In this document: positions 1 through 9,602 of the stretch, one piece after another
Position numbering within the stretch: position 1 is the first letter of the stretch
Layout of the letters: the number at the start of each line of letters is the position of its first letter
Origin: Notoacmeibacter marinus
Lineage (GTDB): Bacteria > Pseudomonadota > Alphaproteobacteria > Rhizobiales > Rhizobiaceae
Reading direction: 5' to 3'
DNA length: 64,000 nt
NCBI RefSeq assembly: GCF_002238045.1
Contig: NZ_NBYO01000001.1
Coordinates: 310,001 to 374,000, forward strand
Program-made: the position numbers and the translations under genes
Notes under the pieces: generated by a model
What the model was told of the DNA's origin: nothing
The model's database searches: none
The model's input: only the letters and a program-made list of their open reading frames with translations

Positions 1-271
1 GCGTATCGATCCGCCCGAAATGCCCGGCGACGCTGTCCATGCCCGAATTGACCGCACTCTCATCGGTCACGTCCATATGGACGGTCAAGCTTTCGGTGCC
101 GTACTTCTCCTTCAGCATGGACGCCGTTTGCTCCGCGCCGTCCATGTCGATGTCGCAGATCGCGATTCTGGCGCCCTCGGCCGCCATGCCAATGGCAATA
201 GCCCGCCCGATGCCCGAGCCCGCTCCGGTGATCACCGCAACATTGCCGTCCAGAGATTTCTCGCCTGCCAT
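1..271 (-). CDS. SDR-family oxidoreductase, truncated by the window edge
   Basis: Only the N-terminal 90 or so residues are present; the gene runs off the left edge. The protein starts [20 protein letters not shown] and shows the short-chain dehydrogenase Rossmann motif TGAGSGIG near residue 15, then an acidic residue pair (CDID) after beta-2, which in this family usually favours NAD(H) over NADP(H). The catalytic Tyr/Lys region lies outside the window, so the substrate cannot be told. The start is the ATG at 271. The next gene on the same strand, mscL, ends 80 bases upstream. Confidence 0.85.
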   Translation of the reverse strand, partial: MAGEKSLDGNVAVITGAGSGIGRAIAIGMAAEGARIAICDIDMDGAEQTASMLKEKYGTESLTVHMDVTDESAVNSGMDSVAGHFGRIDT

Positions 272-351
272 TGATCGCTACTCCATCGTTTGCCGGTTCG
301 TTCGGGTTCGCCGGAACAATTGTGCTGCGTTGCGACAAAAGCAAGCGGCAA

Positions 352-801
352 TCAGGTGGTGGCGCCCGGCCTTCCCTCCTCGCGAACCAGCGCGTCCCTG
401 ATCTCGGTCAGGAGCTGAATGTCGGCTGGCGGCGCGGAAGCGGCGACTTCCTTCTCCTTGTTTTCCTTCCTGCGCAGATTGTTGACGCCCTTGACCATCA
501 GAAAGACGATGAAGGCCAGGATCAGGAAGTTCAACGTGACGGTGATGAAGCTGCCATAGGCCAGAACGGCCCCCTGCTCTCTGGCGGCGTCCAGCGTTCC
601 GGCCTCGACGCCGCCCGCCAGCGGCAGAAAATAGTTGGAAAAGTCGAAACCGCCGAAGATCGCGCCGGCAATTGGCATGATGATGTCGTCGGTCAGCGAT
701 TTGACGATGCCGCTGAAGGCCGTTCCGACGATGACGCCGACCGCCAGATCGATGACGTTGCCCTTGGCGATGAACTCCTTGAACTCGCTGTAGATGGTCA
801 T
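352..801 (-). CDS. mscL: large-conductance mechanosensitive channel MscL
   Basis: This 149-residue protein matches MscL over its whole length. It begins with the amphipathic N-terminal helix ([18 protein letters not shown]), followed by TM1 with the pore-lining glycine-rich stretch (about residues 17-42), a periplasmic loop, TM2 (about 85-105) with the basic cytoplasmic end RRKENKEKE, and a C-terminal helix that forms the cytoplasmic bundle in this family. The family function is to open at high membrane tension and release solutes on osmotic downshock. The start ATG is at 801. A sigma70-like promoter lies upstream at 856-884. Confidence 0.97.
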   Translation of the reverse strand: MTIYSEFKEFIAKGNVIDLAVGVIVGTAFSGIVKSLTDDIIMPIAGAIFGGFDFSNYFLPLAGGVEAGTLDAAREQGAVLAYGSFITVTLNFLILAFIVFLMVKGVNNLRRKENKEKEVAASAPPADIQLLTEIRDALVREEGRPGATT

Positions 802-834
802 GGTCTTCTTCCCTGATTGCGAACCGTCCGCCTA

Positions 835-884
835 TTTGGCGGCGAACGGGCGCCAAATCCATCCCGACCGCAACGAATGGTCAA
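835..884 (-). promoter_or_regulatory. probable mscL promoter and leader hairpin
   Basis: Read on the minus strand, a TTGACC box (884-879) is followed after 17 bases by TGGATT (861-856). The -35 is good and the -10 weak. Overlapping the expected transcript start is a perfect 7-bp hairpin (TTTGGCG at 835-841 with CGCCAAA at 851-857). This could shape the mscL leader, but no regulatory role can be shown from sequence. Confidence 0.4.
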
Positions 885-972
885 CCATAGTCGCCTTCCC
901 GTCGCATGGAGGCTGGGCTAGACTCCGCGAAGGGAGCGGCGTGGGAGAGCGCATGAGGGAGAGCTTGGCGAT

Positions 973-3900
973 ATGAACGCATGGGTCGTTTCGCTCGTGG
1001 CGCTCAGCTATCTGACCGTGCTGTTCCTCGTGGCGGCCCTTGGCGACCGGGGCAGGCGAAGCGAACGCGACCGGCCAATCCGTTACGCGCTCTCGCTCGC
1101 TGTCTATTGCACGTCGTGGACGTTTTTCGGCTCGGTCGGCGTCGCGGCCAATAGCGGGCTGCTGTTCCTCGCCATTTATATCGGACCCGCGCTGGTCTTC
1201 ATTCTCGCCACGCCATTCCTGCGGCGGATCACGCGTATCTCCAAAGCGGAACGCATCACATCCATTGCGGATTTTCTGGCCTCCCGCTACGGCAAGAGCT
1301 TCAAGGTCGCCTCCATCGCAACCCTGATCGCCACTGTCGGCGTCGTTCCCTACATCGCGCTGCAACTGAAGGCGATTTCGGATTCCGTCACATTGTTGGC
1401 CGAAACGAGGAGCGTCGGCGCGGCGGCCCTGCCCATGCCGATCGGCGTCGGCGGAACTTCCTTCTGGGTCACGGTCCTTCTGGCGGTCTTCGCCATGCTG
1501 TTCGGCACACGCCAGACCGACGCCACCGAACATCAGGACGGGCTCGTCTTCGCCATCGCCATCGAATCCGTCATCAAGCTGGCAGCGTTTCTGATCGTCG
1601 GGTTCAGCGTCTGCTTCCTGCTGTTCGAGCCGTCCAGCCTTTGGGAACAGGTCAGCAACCACCCGTCGGTCTGGGACAGTCTGACCAACGAAACGTCGAT
1701 GCTCAGCTGGTTCACGCTGACGCTGCTTTCGGGCTCAGCCATTCTGCTGCTGCCGCGCCAGTTCTACGTGATGGTGGTTGAGAACCGGTCGGAACGGGAA
1801 GTGGAGCGCGCGCGCTGGCTCTTTCCGCTCTATCTGCTGGCGATCAACATTTTCGTACTGCCCATCGCACTGGTCGGCCTCACGACTGTTGGCGGGCAGA
1901 CCAATGCGGACCTCTACGTCCTGGCCATTCCCCTGTTGCACGGCAATGAGTGGCTCTCCATCGTGGCCTTCATCGGCGGGCTGTCAGCCGCGACCGCTAT
2001 GGTCATCATGGCGTCCGTCGCCCTTTCCATCATGATTTCCAACGATCTGATCATGCCCGTAGTCCTGCACCGAACTCTCGGTATGCGCTGGGCGGATCAT
2101 GAAGACTGGTCGCGGACGATCCTGTTCATTCGACGTCTGGCCATCGCCGGATTGCTGGCAGCCGGCTATTTCTACTATCGGTCGATCGACAATGCGGCGC
2201 TTCTGGCCTCCATCGGCCTTCTGTCCTTTGCCGCAATCGCCCAGTTCATGCCAGCCTTTCTCGGCGGTATGGTCTGGCGGGGGGCCAATGGACGCGGCGC
2301 TGTCGCCGGCATGACGGTCGGCTTTTGCGCCTGGGCTTACACCCTGCTTCTGCCAAGCATTCTGTCGCCCGATGCTTCGATGCTGGTCGACGGGCCGTTC
2401 GGCCTCGCCTGGCTCAAGCCGCAAGCGCTGTTCGGTCTTGGCCTGTCGTCGCTCGAACACGGCACACTGATCTCGCTGGCGGCCAATACGCTGGCCTTCG
2501 TGATCGGCTCTCTGTCGCGCAGCGCCCTTCCGCGCGAGCGCATACAGGCCGCGCTCTTCGTGCCGCGCGGCGCAGGCCGCTCACCCTTTCCGCGCAAGAT
2601 CAAGACGCAGCTTACAGTCGGCGAAATTCAGACGACGATCGGCCGCTATCTCGGCCAGAAGCGCACCGCACGCAGTTTCAAATCGTGGCAACAGCGTGAG
2701 AACCGGGTTCTGCAACCATCCGATATTGCCGATGCCCACATTCTTCGCTTCGCCGAAGGGCTTCTCGGCAGCGCGGTCGGATCGTCATCCGCCAGGTTGA
2801 TCCTGTCGCTCCTGCTGGAGCGCTACGACACCAATGCCAGCTTTGCCTATTCGCTGCTGGACGACGCGACCGAAGCGCTCCAGCAAAATCGCGGCCTCTT
2901 GCAGATCGCCCTGGACCAGATGGAACAGGGTATTACCGTGTTCGACAAGGATCTGCGGCTGACCTGCTGGAACCGACGGTTCCGCACCCTCTTCAACCTA
3001 CCGGAATCGCTTGGCGTGGTAGGAGCCCCGCTGTCGGACGTTGTCGAGCATCTGGCCGGCCAGCGCGAAATCGAGCAGCAGGAGATCGAAACGATCATCG
3101 ACAGGCTGGCGCGTGCGCAATCGGCGTGGCAGCTCGAATTGCGGCGATCGGGACGGACCATCGAAATCCGCACCCGCCCCATGCCGGAAGGCGGGGTCGT
3201 CGGCACCTATACTGACATCACAGCGCAGGTCGAATCGGACCGGGCCCTGAAGAGCGCCAATGAAGGGCTGGAAGCGGCTGTTGCCGCGCGGACCCGCGAA
3301 CTCCTCAACGTCAATGGCGAACTCGTCTCGGCACGGCGGGCCGCGGAAGACGCCAATCTCGGCAAGACCCGGTTTCTGGCTGCCGTCGGCCATGACATTC
3401 TGCAGCCGCTCAATGCGGCGCGCCTCTATTGTTCGGCCATTGGCGAGCGGACGCAGACCAGCAGCCAGCCACCGAAGGATTTACCCGAAACCGTTCAGCG
3501 CATCGACGCCTCGCTCGACGCGGTGGAAGATATTCTCTCCGCCGTTCTGGACATTTCGCGTCTCGATACGGGCGCGCTGACGACCAATATCAGCACGTTC
3601 CGGCTCGGCGACGTCCTGCAGCACGTGGCAACGGCGCTGGCCCCGCTTGCCGAGGCCAAGGGGCTGAAGCTCCACGTCGTGCCGTCTTCCATCCTCGTCG
3701 ATAGCGACATCAACCTGCTGCGCCGTCTTGTTCAGAACCTCGTCTCCAACGCCATCAAATATACGCGGAACGGACGCGTTATTCTCGGTGTACGGCGACG
3801 CGGTCCGGATGCGGAAGTGCAGGTCCTCGATACAGGTATCGGCATAGCCGAAAATCAGCTAACGGCCATCTTCGATGAGTTCGCGCGGCTGGAGGAAGGC

Positions 3901-4476
3901 GCGCGGGAAGCAGAGGGGCTAGGGCTGGGGCTGTCTATCGTGGACCGTATCGCGCGGGTTCTGCATCTCGAAGTCGCCGTTCGATCACGCCCGGGCCAGG
4001 GCACCAACTTCGCTGTCATCCTGCCAGTCAGCACAGCCACCCAGCCCACCAGGTCGCTTACGCGGCACGGACCGCCCATCGCCGCCAGCGACCTGAGTGA
4101 CCTTCGTATTCTGGCTATCGATAACGAACCGGACATTCTGGATGGTATGGAACTGCTTTTGAGCGGGTGGGGCTGCACCGTCCAGCGCGCCGCCGGCTCC
4201 GACAGCATTCGGGCTTTGCCCGCCGATTGTCCGCCGGACCTGATTCTCGCCGATTATCATCTGAATGGCGAAACCGGCTTTCAGGCCATCGACACCGCCC
4301 GACAATGGTTCGGGCGGGATATTTCGGCCGTACTTATCACGGCCGACAGGTCGAAGGGCGTCATGAACGAAGCCGCCGAACGGGACATTCCCATGTTGAA
4401 CAAACCGCTGAAGCCCGCGAAATTGCGTCTGATCATGAACCGTCACAAAAAGACGCTGCGTGCCGCGGCGGAATAA
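973..4476 (+). CDS. hybrid sensor histidine kinase with sodium:solute symporter (SSS) sensor domain
   Basis: This 1167-residue membrane sensor has about 13 hydrophobic segments in residues 1-520 forming an SSS (solute:sodium symporter)-like domain. They are followed by a PAS region (about 640-770), a short coiled coil, a HisKA domain with phospho-acceptor His807 in the HDILQP box, an HATPase_c domain with the N-box Asn926, and a C-terminal receiver domain with Asp1094 as the likely phosphoryl acceptor. The layout is that of SSS hybrid kinases of the NahK/ErcS type, which are proposed to couple solute binding or uptake to signalling. The LuxR-type regulator converging at 4488 is the likely output partner. 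The ligand is unknown. The start ATG at 973 is preceded by GGGAGAG about a dozen bases upstream. Confidence 0.93.
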   Translation: MNAWVVSLVALSYLTVLFLVAALGDRGRRSERDRPIRYALSLAVYCTSWTFFGSVGVAANSGLLFLAIYIGPALVFILATPFLRRITRISKAERITSIADFLASRYGKSFKVASIATLIATVGVVPYIALQLKAISDSVTLLAETRSVGAAALPMPIGVGGTSFWVTVLLAVFAMLFGTRQTDATEHQDGLVFAIAIESVIKLAAFLIVGFSVCFLLFEPSSLWEQVSNHPSVWDSLTNETSMLSWFTLTLLSGSAILLLPRQFYVMVVENRSEREVERARWLFPLYLLAINIFVLPIALVGLTTVGGQTNADLYVLAIPLLHGNEWLSIVAFIGGLSAATAMVIMASVALSIMISNDLIMPVVLHRTLGMRWADHEDWSRTILFIRRLAIAGLLAAGYFYYRSIDNAALLASIGLLSFAAIAQFMPAFLGGMVWRGANGRGAVAGMTVGFCAWAYTLLLPSILSPDASMLVDGPFGLAWLKPQALFGLGLSSLEHGTLISLAANTLAFVIGSLSRSALPRERIQAALFVPRGAGRSPFPRKIKTQLTVGEIQTTIGRYLGQKRTARSFKSWQQRENRVLQPSDIADAHILRFAEGLLGSAVGSSSARLILSLLLERYDTNASFAYSLLDDATEALQQNRGLLQIALDQMEQGITVFDKDLRLTCWNRRFRTLFNLPESLGVVGAPLSDVVEHLAGQREIEQQEIETIIDRLARAQSAWQLELRRSGRTIEIRTRPMPEGGVVGTYTDITAQVESDRALKSANEGLEAAVAARTRELLNVNGELVSARRAAEDANLGKTRFLAAVGHDILQPLNAARLYCSAIGERTQTSSQPPKDLPETVQRIDASLDAVEDILSAVLDISRLDTGALTTNISTFRLGDVLQHVATALAPLAEAKGLKLHVVPSSILVDSDINLLRRLVQNLVSNAIKYTRNGRVILGVRRRGPDAEVQVLDTGIGIAENQLTAIFDEFARLEEGAREAEGLGLGLSIVDRIARVLHLEVAVRSRPGQGTNFAVILPVSTATQPTRSLTRHGPPIAASDLSDLRILAIDNEPDILDGMELLLSGWGCTVQRAAGSDSIRALPADCPPDLILADYHLNGETGFQAIDTARQWFGRDISAVLITADRSKGVMNEAAERDIPMLNKPLKPAKLRLIMNRHKKTLRAAAE

Positions 4477-4487
4477 GGTTCCGCCGG

Positions 4488-5162
4488 TCAGTTGCGGGTG
4501 GAGAGCACCGGCGCCTTAGCGCCAAGTTGCGACAGCAGGATCACGGCCTGCGTCCGGCTGTCGACGTTCAGCTTGGTCAGAACAGCCGATACATGCGCTT
4601 TGATGGTCGCCTCCGACACGCTCAGTTCGTAGGCGATCTGCTTGTTGAGAAGGCCTTCCGCGATCATGGTGAGGACGCGTGTCTGCTGCGGCGTCAACGT
4701 ACCGAGCCGCTCAATCAGATCGGCAATCTCCGGGTCCGTTTCGACGCCCAGTTCGATGTTCGCGGGCACCCAGACCTCGCCCTCCAGAACCTTTTCAATC
4801 GCTTCACGGATCGTCTCCATCGGCGCGGATTTGGCGATGTAGCCGGCAGCGCCCAGTTCAATGGCGCGGCGAATGATCTGCGGCGATTCCGTTGCCGATA
4901 CCACGATGATCGGAATATTGGCCTGGACGGCGCTGAGGCCGATAATGGCGGAATGACCCGACGAACCGGGCATGTTCAGATCCAGAAGGATCAGATCGTA
5001 ATCGTCGCCCTGTTCGACGAGGCGTTTGGCGCCGATGAAATCACCCGCTTCGTGAATGTCGCATTCGCTAGGTAACCCTGCAAGAACCTGCCGCAGCGCC
5101 CCACGAAACAGGGGGTGATCGTCCGCGATCAGAATTTTCAGTGCTGTTTCCGACAATGCCAT
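4488..5162 (-). CDS. LuxR/NarL-family response regulator
   Basis: This 224-residue two-domain regulator has a receiver domain with acidic pocket DD (residues 14-15), phospho-acceptor Asp61 in LILLDLNMPG, and the conserved switch Thr/Ser and Lys. A LuxR-type HTH follows at about 150-215 (LTPQQTRVLTMIAEGLLNKQ). I chose ATG 5162 over an in-frame upstream start because the receiver begins right there and GGGGGG stands just before it. The gene converges on the SSS hybrid kinase with an 11-base gap and is divergent from the SSS-like gene at 5243. It is therefore the probable cytoplasmic output of the kinase and may control the divergent transporter-thioesterase pair. That link is inferred from position only. 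Confidence 0.93.
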   Translation of the reverse strand: MALSETALKILIADDHPLFRGALRQVLAGLPSECDIHEAGDFIGAKRLVEQGDDYDLILLDLNMPGSSGHSAIIGLSAVQANIPIIVVSATESPQIIRRAIELGAAGYIAKSAPMETIREAIEKVLEGEVWVPANIELGVETDPEIADLIERLGTLTPQQTRVLTMIAEGLLNKQIAYELSVSEATIKAHVSAVLTKLNVDSRTQAVILLSQLGAKAPVLSTRN

Positions 5163-5242
5163 CCATCCCCCCAAAGCGTTGGCCGAATATCTCCCACAGA
5201 CGACGACAACGCGCTTTTTTCTTGTAAAGCCCACCCGATTTG

Positions 5243-6838
5243 ATGACAACCCAATCGAAAGTTCACGGTCGGGAGATGGTGTTGATCAGGAAGCGGAGTG
5301 TATTCAGCAGCGCATGGGCCGCGCTTGTTCTGGGTTTTGCCGCTCTGGGTCTGACCGGTCTGGCCTTCATCGGCGAGCGGGCGGGCGTTCCCACCACCAT
5401 GCTTCGCTTCCTGTTGACCGTCAGCATGCTGGGCACGCTTTTGGGTTTCGGCGTGTCGTCGCTGATCGTCGAACCGCAGCGCTGGAGCCTTGCCGACCGG
5501 AGCGTGCGGGGCGTCAGTGCGGCTCCGGCCATGATCGTTCTTGCCCTGACCATGACTTGGATCACGGCCAGTTCGATGCCAGCGGCCCTGCCGGCTGCCC
5601 TGTTCGCCGGCTGTCTGGTCGGGCTCTTGCTCCATGTCGCGGTTTTCGGTCCACGAATGCGGCGGATCGGAGCGCTAAGCCCCGGCCGAATGCTCAGTCT
5701 GCGCTTCACCGGCTGGGAGGGACTGCCGCTTCGGATCCTGACGGGGGCGCTCGCCTGCCTTCTTCTGGCCGGCCTGGTTCTTCACGTCATCGGCCTGATC
5801 GCCGAGCGGTTCATGACGGACCTCTCCCTTTCGTCAGTCTGGGCGAAGGTGATGGCTGCATGCGTTCTCTTCCTACCGGCGTGGGCGGGCGGCATGACCA
5901 CCCTTATCCGTCTCTGCCGGATCGGCCTCGCCTTCAGCCTCGCCACGCTTGCCGCGGCCCTTCTGATCAGCACTTTGTTGCCGGGCAGCGCAACCGCCGC
6001 CCTACCGCTGTTTCCCACGGTTTGGGATCATGCGATGACCAAGGCCATGCAAGCCGGTCTTCTGACCATCCTTTTCCTGCCGGCCCTGATGCCGGTTCTG
6101 GCCAGTCTTTCCACACCGCGATCCAATTATCGTCTGGCCGCCTGGATTGCAGCCCTCGGGGCCTGCATGATCGCAGCGATGCTATGGATCGGCATTCCGA
6201 ACGCAGACCCCGGAACGGCCGCGCCGGCACTGAACGGCAGCGAACTGGCGCCTCTCCTTTTGAACATGGCCGGCCTTGCAATGCTGACGACCGGCGGCGG
6301 GCTGCTGCTGTTTGCCCTCTGTGCCTGCTTCGTCGACGACCTGGTCCTGTCCGTCATGGACGAGCCGAGGATCGTCAAGGGCCGGCTTCTGGCCTGGCGG
6401 CGCTTTGCGATGATGGGTGCGTTGACAGGTCTCATCGTCATGTTTCTCCTTTTCGGCCAGAACGATCCGTGGATGACGGAGCTCGACCGGATCGCCCTAC
6501 CCATCTTCGTCGCCATGGCGATCGCAATCTACCCACCGGCACTTCTTTGGTCCGGCACAAGCGGGATCGGCGCGCTGAGCGGCCTGCTGATCGCCAGCCT
6601 CTCGCAGGTCGTTCTTCTTCTGGTGTTCGGCGCCGGCGCGCCGTCCGAAGCCATCTTCGGTCTCGGCGACGGTCTGGCCTGCGGCCTGTTCGGCGCGACC
6701 GTCACACTCGTCGTCAGCCTGATCGTGCCGCCCCGTGAAGATGCCTGGCAGACGGCGGCCGCCATGGCGCAGACAGACGAAGAAACCGCGTTCGACCCAA
6801 GGTCGGCAACGGCCCGGCCCATGGAGGGGCTCGCATGA
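5243..6838 (+). CDS. divergent SSS-like polytopic membrane protein
   Basis: This 531-residue protein has roughly 12-13 hydrophobic segments. Its middle part (about residues 145-260) runs parallel to sodium:solute symporters of the acetate-permease type: an Arg-Phe element before a helix, then helices ending in a GG-M-T segment. A later LSTPRSNYR element sits where those permeases have the conserved loop after TM8. Most signature residues of active permeases are nevertheless not recognisable, so it is a remote or degenerate relative. The start is uncertain: ATG 5243 (used here), TTG 5240 or ATG 5276. The stop overlaps the next gene by ATGA (6835-6838), so the two are translationally coupled. 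It is adjacent to an SSS-type kinase and its regulator. Confidence 0.7.
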   Translation: MTTQSKVHGREMVLIRKRSVFSSAWAALVLGFAALGLTGLAFIGERAGVPTTMLRFLLTVSMLGTLLGFGVSSLIVEPQRWSLADRSVRGVSAAPAMIVLALTMTWITASSMPAALPAALFAGCLVGLLLHVAVFGPRMRRIGALSPGRMLSLRFTGWEGLPLRILTGALACLLLAGLVLHVIGLIAERFMTDLSLSSVWAKVMAACVLFLPAWAGGMTTLIRLCRIGLAFSLATLAAALLISTLLPGSATAALPLFPTVWDHAMTKAMQAGLLTILFLPALMPVLASLSTPRSNYRLAAWIAALGACMIAAMLWIGIPNADPGTAAPALNGSELAPLLLNMAGLAMLTTGGGLLLFALCACFVDDLVLSVMDEPRIVKGRLLAWRRFAMMGALTGLIVMFLLFGQNDPWMTELDRIALPIFVAMAIAIYPPALLWSGTSGIGALSGLLIASLSQVVLLLVFGAGAPSEAIFGLGDGLACGLFGATVTLVVSLIVPPREDAWQTAAAMAQTDEETAFDPRSATARPMEGLA

Positions 6839-7689
6839 TCGAAACGCACCGTTCCTTCGTCAATCGCTGGGAATGCGACGAGAACGATCATCTGAACATC
6901 CAGTTCTACGGCCAGCGCTTCGATGAGGCGGCGCGCTTCTTTCGCCTCCACTCCGGCGGCCCTCTGCTCGGGCCGTTGCCACGACTTCGGCTGATCCGCT
7001 ACCATGCCGAAATGAGCGGCGGCGCGATGGCGCGGATTGAAAGCGCAGCGATCGAGGGCGGCGACCATGACGGCGCCACGCTGCATCTTATGCGAACCGT
7101 TCCTGGCGGAACCCTGGCAGCGAGCTGCCTCGACCTCGACGCGCTGAACCGCAATGGCGGCGTGGCCTCGATTGCTCAAGGCGATCTGTTGGCCAGCTGG
7201 CTGCCGCGAAGCCCCTCTTTCGAGCAAACAGAGCCGCTATCCTTCGACGAATTTGCGAAGATCGGCGGCTTCTGCACCGGTCAATCGCTGGTCGAAGGCC
7301 GCGAATGCCACGGTGACGGCACTTTGACCCAGCAGGGCTATCTCGCGCGTTACAGCAATGCCGCCGCCCATGCCTGGTCGGCCATTGGCGTCGGCTCCAC
7401 CATGCTGGCCGAGCGCCGTCTCGGCCGGGTCGCGGTTGAAATGAAACTGACCCACCACCGACCTGCCCGTCTCGGTGAAGGGTTGATCATCCATTCCGGA
7501 ACCGTGGGTTCGGAAGGCAAGACCATCCGGCTTCGTCACGAAATCCGCCGCGCGACAGACGGCGTTCCGATTGCTTCGGCCGAGGTGGTTTCGCTTCTCA
7601 TCGATCAGGAGCGTCGAAAGGCCGTCTCATTGCCCGACGAGGTCGCAGCGTGGGTCGGCAGGCCGGTGCCGCCAGAAGCCAGGAACTAA
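6835..7689 (+). CDS. thioesterase-like protein (double hotdog fold)
   Basis: This 284-residue protein begins with a 4HBT-type hotdog signature (WECDENDHLNIQFYGQRFDEA, about residues 12-32), in which the Asp after the Trp-x-Cys is the usual catalytic acid. A second hotdog-like half starts near residue 155 (LARYSNAAAHAW). Paired hotdog proteins of this kind hydrolyse acyl-CoA thioesters. The specific substrate is not evident. ATG overlaps the stop of the SSS-like gene by 4 bases, pointing to one operon and perhaps to a role with an imported or sensed acyl compound. The stop codon shares 4 bases with the convergent gene at 7686. Confidence 0.75.
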   Translation: MIETHRSFVNRWECDENDHLNIQFYGQRFDEAARFFRLHSGGPLLGPLPRLRLIRYHAEMSGGAMARIESAAIEGGDHDGATLHLMRTVPGGTLAASCLDLDALNRNGGVASIAQGDLLASWLPRSPSFEQTEPLSFDEFAKIGGFCTGQSLVEGRECHGDGTLTQQGYLARYSNAAAHAWSAIGVGSTMLAERRLGRVAVEMKLTHHRPARLGEGLIIHSGTVGSEGKTIRLRHEIRRATDGVPIASAEVVSLLIDQERRKAVSLPDEVAAWVGRPVPPEARN

Positions 7690-8108
7690 AGCGCGCCGCC
7701 AGCTTTTTCTTCAGCCTGAAGGTCGCGAACCATGTCGCGGAACGCCTCGAAAAAGCGCTGCATATAGCCGAGCGCCTGATCGAATTCCTCCTCCGATGGC
7801 AGGGCTTCCTTTTCAGCTGCACCGGCTTGCAGCCGGCTTTCCAGCTTCGTTACTCGTTCTTCCAGCCTGTCGATCCGCGTCTGGTCCGCAGGCGCGGCCC
7901 GACCATCCGGCAAATCGGTCTGGCAGGTCAGTTTGCCACCCTGTTGACGGCAGACCGTGATCTCTCCGGTCTGTCCGTCCATCCGCACCCAGCCATCCTC
8001 GGTCCGATCCATCACATAGCGGTCAGGCGCGGCCTGTGCTTCAGGGGATGACGCCATCACAGCCGCCACGAGACCCATACCCAAACCGGCCACAAAAAGG
8101 TTTTGCAT
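7686..8108 (-). CDS. exported coiled-coil protein of unknown function
   Basis: This 140-residue protein has a clear Sec signal peptide (hydrophobic stretch FVAGLGMGLVAAVMAS, cleavage near AQAAP at about residue 27). A short beta-rich segment (YVMDRTEDGWVRMDGQTGEI, two cysteines at CRQQGGKLTCQ) follows, then a coiled coil (about 75-95) and an acidic C-terminal helix. I do not recognise a named family. ATG 8108 is chosen over the longer in-frame start because the signal peptide begins there. It may act in the periplasm. It stands head to head with the DUF952 gene. Confidence 0.75.
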   Translation of the reverse strand: MQNLFVAGLGMGLVAAVMASSPEAQAAPDRYVMDRTEDGWVRMDGQTGEITVCRQQGGKLTCQTDLPDGRAAPADQTRIDRLEERVTKLESRLQAGAAEKEALPSEEEFDQALGYMQRFFEAFRDMVRDLQAEEKAGGAL

Positions 8109-8160
8109 GAACGACTCCCTATGGCTTTGCATGGCGCAGGATTTTCGCTACGCCGGTGCC

Positions 8161-8508
8161 ATGGGAACGATGATCTACAAGGCCGTGCCGGCGCCAATGT
8201 GGCAACAGGCGCAGAAAGAGCGGCATTGGCATGGCGCGCCTATCGATCTATCCGATGGGTATATTCATTTTTCGACCGCCGAACAGCTGTCCGAGACGCT
8301 GGCCAAGCATTTCAGCGGGCAGGGCGACCTTTTGCTCGTAGCCATCGATGAAGACCGGCTGGGCCCGGCACTGCGTTGGGAAGTCTCGCGCGGTGGCGCG
8401 CTTTTTCCGCATCTGTACGCGCCGCTTTCCACCGATGATGTGGACTGGGTCGACGATCTACCGCTCGATGCCGATAGCCGCCACATCCTGCCGGAGCGTG
8501 TTGCATGA
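8161..8508 (+). CDS. DUF952 family protein
   Basis: This 115-residue protein matches the DUF952 pattern: the opening MIYKAVPAPMWQQA, then GAPIDLSDGYIHFSTAEQ with the conserved His-Phe-Ser-Thr, and an LYAPLS element. Function is not established for the family. Several in-frame starts exist (8107, 8131, 8161, 8170). 8161 is chosen because family members begin a few residues before IYK, though no clear ribosome binding site supports it. The stop overlaps the pyrD start by ATGA, so both are co-translated. Confidence 0.85.
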   Translation: MGTMIYKAVPAPMWQQAQKERHWHGAPIDLSDGYIHFSTAEQLSETLAKHFSGQGDLLLVAIDEDRLGPALRWEVSRGGALFPHLYAPLSTDDVDWVDDLPLDADSRHILPERVA

Positions 8509-9602
8509 AATTGACCAGTCTCAGCACCATGCCGCTGATGGCGCTGGAGCCGGAACGGGCCCACAATGCGTCCATCGCCGCGCTGAAGGCCGGAGCCGGG
8601 CGAATGTTCGGGCCGGGCAAGCCGTTCCAGTCCGACCGGCTGAAAGCCACTGTCGCCGGCATCGCCTTTCCAAATCCGCTGGGCATGGCTGCCGGCTACG
8701 ACAAGAATGCCGAGGTGCCGGACCCGCTTCTCGCGCTCGGTTTCGGCTTCGTCGAAGTCGGCACGGTGACGCCGCTGCCACAAGCCGGCAATCCGCAGCC
8801 GCGCATCTTCCGGCTGACAACGGAAAAAGCCATCATCAATCGGCTCGGCTTCAACAATGAGGGCCATGACGCGGCCCTGCGGCGGCTGATGAAACGCCGC
8901 CATCGCGGCGGGCTTGTCGGCGTCAATATCGGCGCGAACAAGGATAGCGAGGACCGCGTCGCCGACTATGAGCGCGGCATCGCCAGCTTCGCCCCCTACG
9001 CCTCCTATTTCACCGCCAATATCTCCTCGCCCAACACGCCCGGCCTGCGCGACCTGCAGAGCGCGGAAAACCTGTCCGAACTGCTGGGCCGGATCATGGC
9101 GGCGCGGGAAGCAGCGGCCGGCCAGACGGGCCGCATCGTGCCGGTCTTCCTGAAGATCGCGCCGGACCTGCAGGAGGCCGATCTCGACCATATCGCCCGG
9201 TCGGCGGAGGAGCATCGCCTGGACGGGCTGATCGTGTCCAACACCACGCTGTCGCGGAGCAATCTGCTGGATCGCAAGACGGGTGCCGAAGCGGGGGGCC
9301 TCTCCGGCAAGCCGCTGTTCAACCGTTCGACGACGGTTCTGGCCAAGATGCGCGAGCGGGTCGGCCCGGCCTTGCCGCTGATCGGCGTTGGCGGCGTGCA
9401 CGACGCCCAAAGCGCGCTGGAGAAGATCCGCGCCGGCGCCGATCTGGTGCAGCTTTATTCGGTGATGGTCTATGAGGGCCCGCGCCTGCCGATCCGCATC
9501 CTTCGCGGTATGGACCGGCTGCTGGCAGCGCAGGGCGAAACCGTCCGTTCGATCAGGGACCTTACGATGAAGGACTGGGCGAGCCGGCCTTTGCCGGGTT
9601 GA
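8505..9602 (+). CDS. pyrD: quinone-dependent dihydroorotate dehydrogenase (class 2)
   Basis: This 365-residue protein catalyses oxidation of dihydroorotate to orotate in pyrimidine synthesis, passing electrons to quinone at the membrane. Visible class 2 features are the N-terminal extension before the barrel, the FMN region AAGYDKNAEV, VGTVTPLPQAGNPQPR, NRLGFNNEG, the active-site segment NISSPNTPGL with the catalytic serine, and the phosphate-binding IGVGGV. The ATG overlaps the DUF952 stop. The last 41 bases overlap the convergent MATE gene. Confidence 0.97.
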   Translation: MKLTSLSTMPLMALEPERAHNASIAALKAGAGRMFGPGKPFQSDRLKATVAGIAFPNPLGMAAGYDKNAEVPDPLLALGFGFVEVGTVTPLPQAGNPQPRIFRLTTEKAIINRLGFNNEGHDAALRRLMKRRHRGGLVGVNIGANKDSEDRVADYERGIASFAPYASYFTANISSPNTPGLRDLQSAENLSELLGRIMAAREAAAGQTGRIVPVFLKIAPDLQEADLDHIARSAEEHRLDGLIVSNTTLSRSNLLDRKTGAEAGGLSGKPLFNRSTTVLAKMRERVGPALPLIGVGGVHDAQSALEKIRAGADLVQLYSVMVYEGPRLPIRILRGMDRLLAAQGETVRSIRDLTMKDWASRPLPG

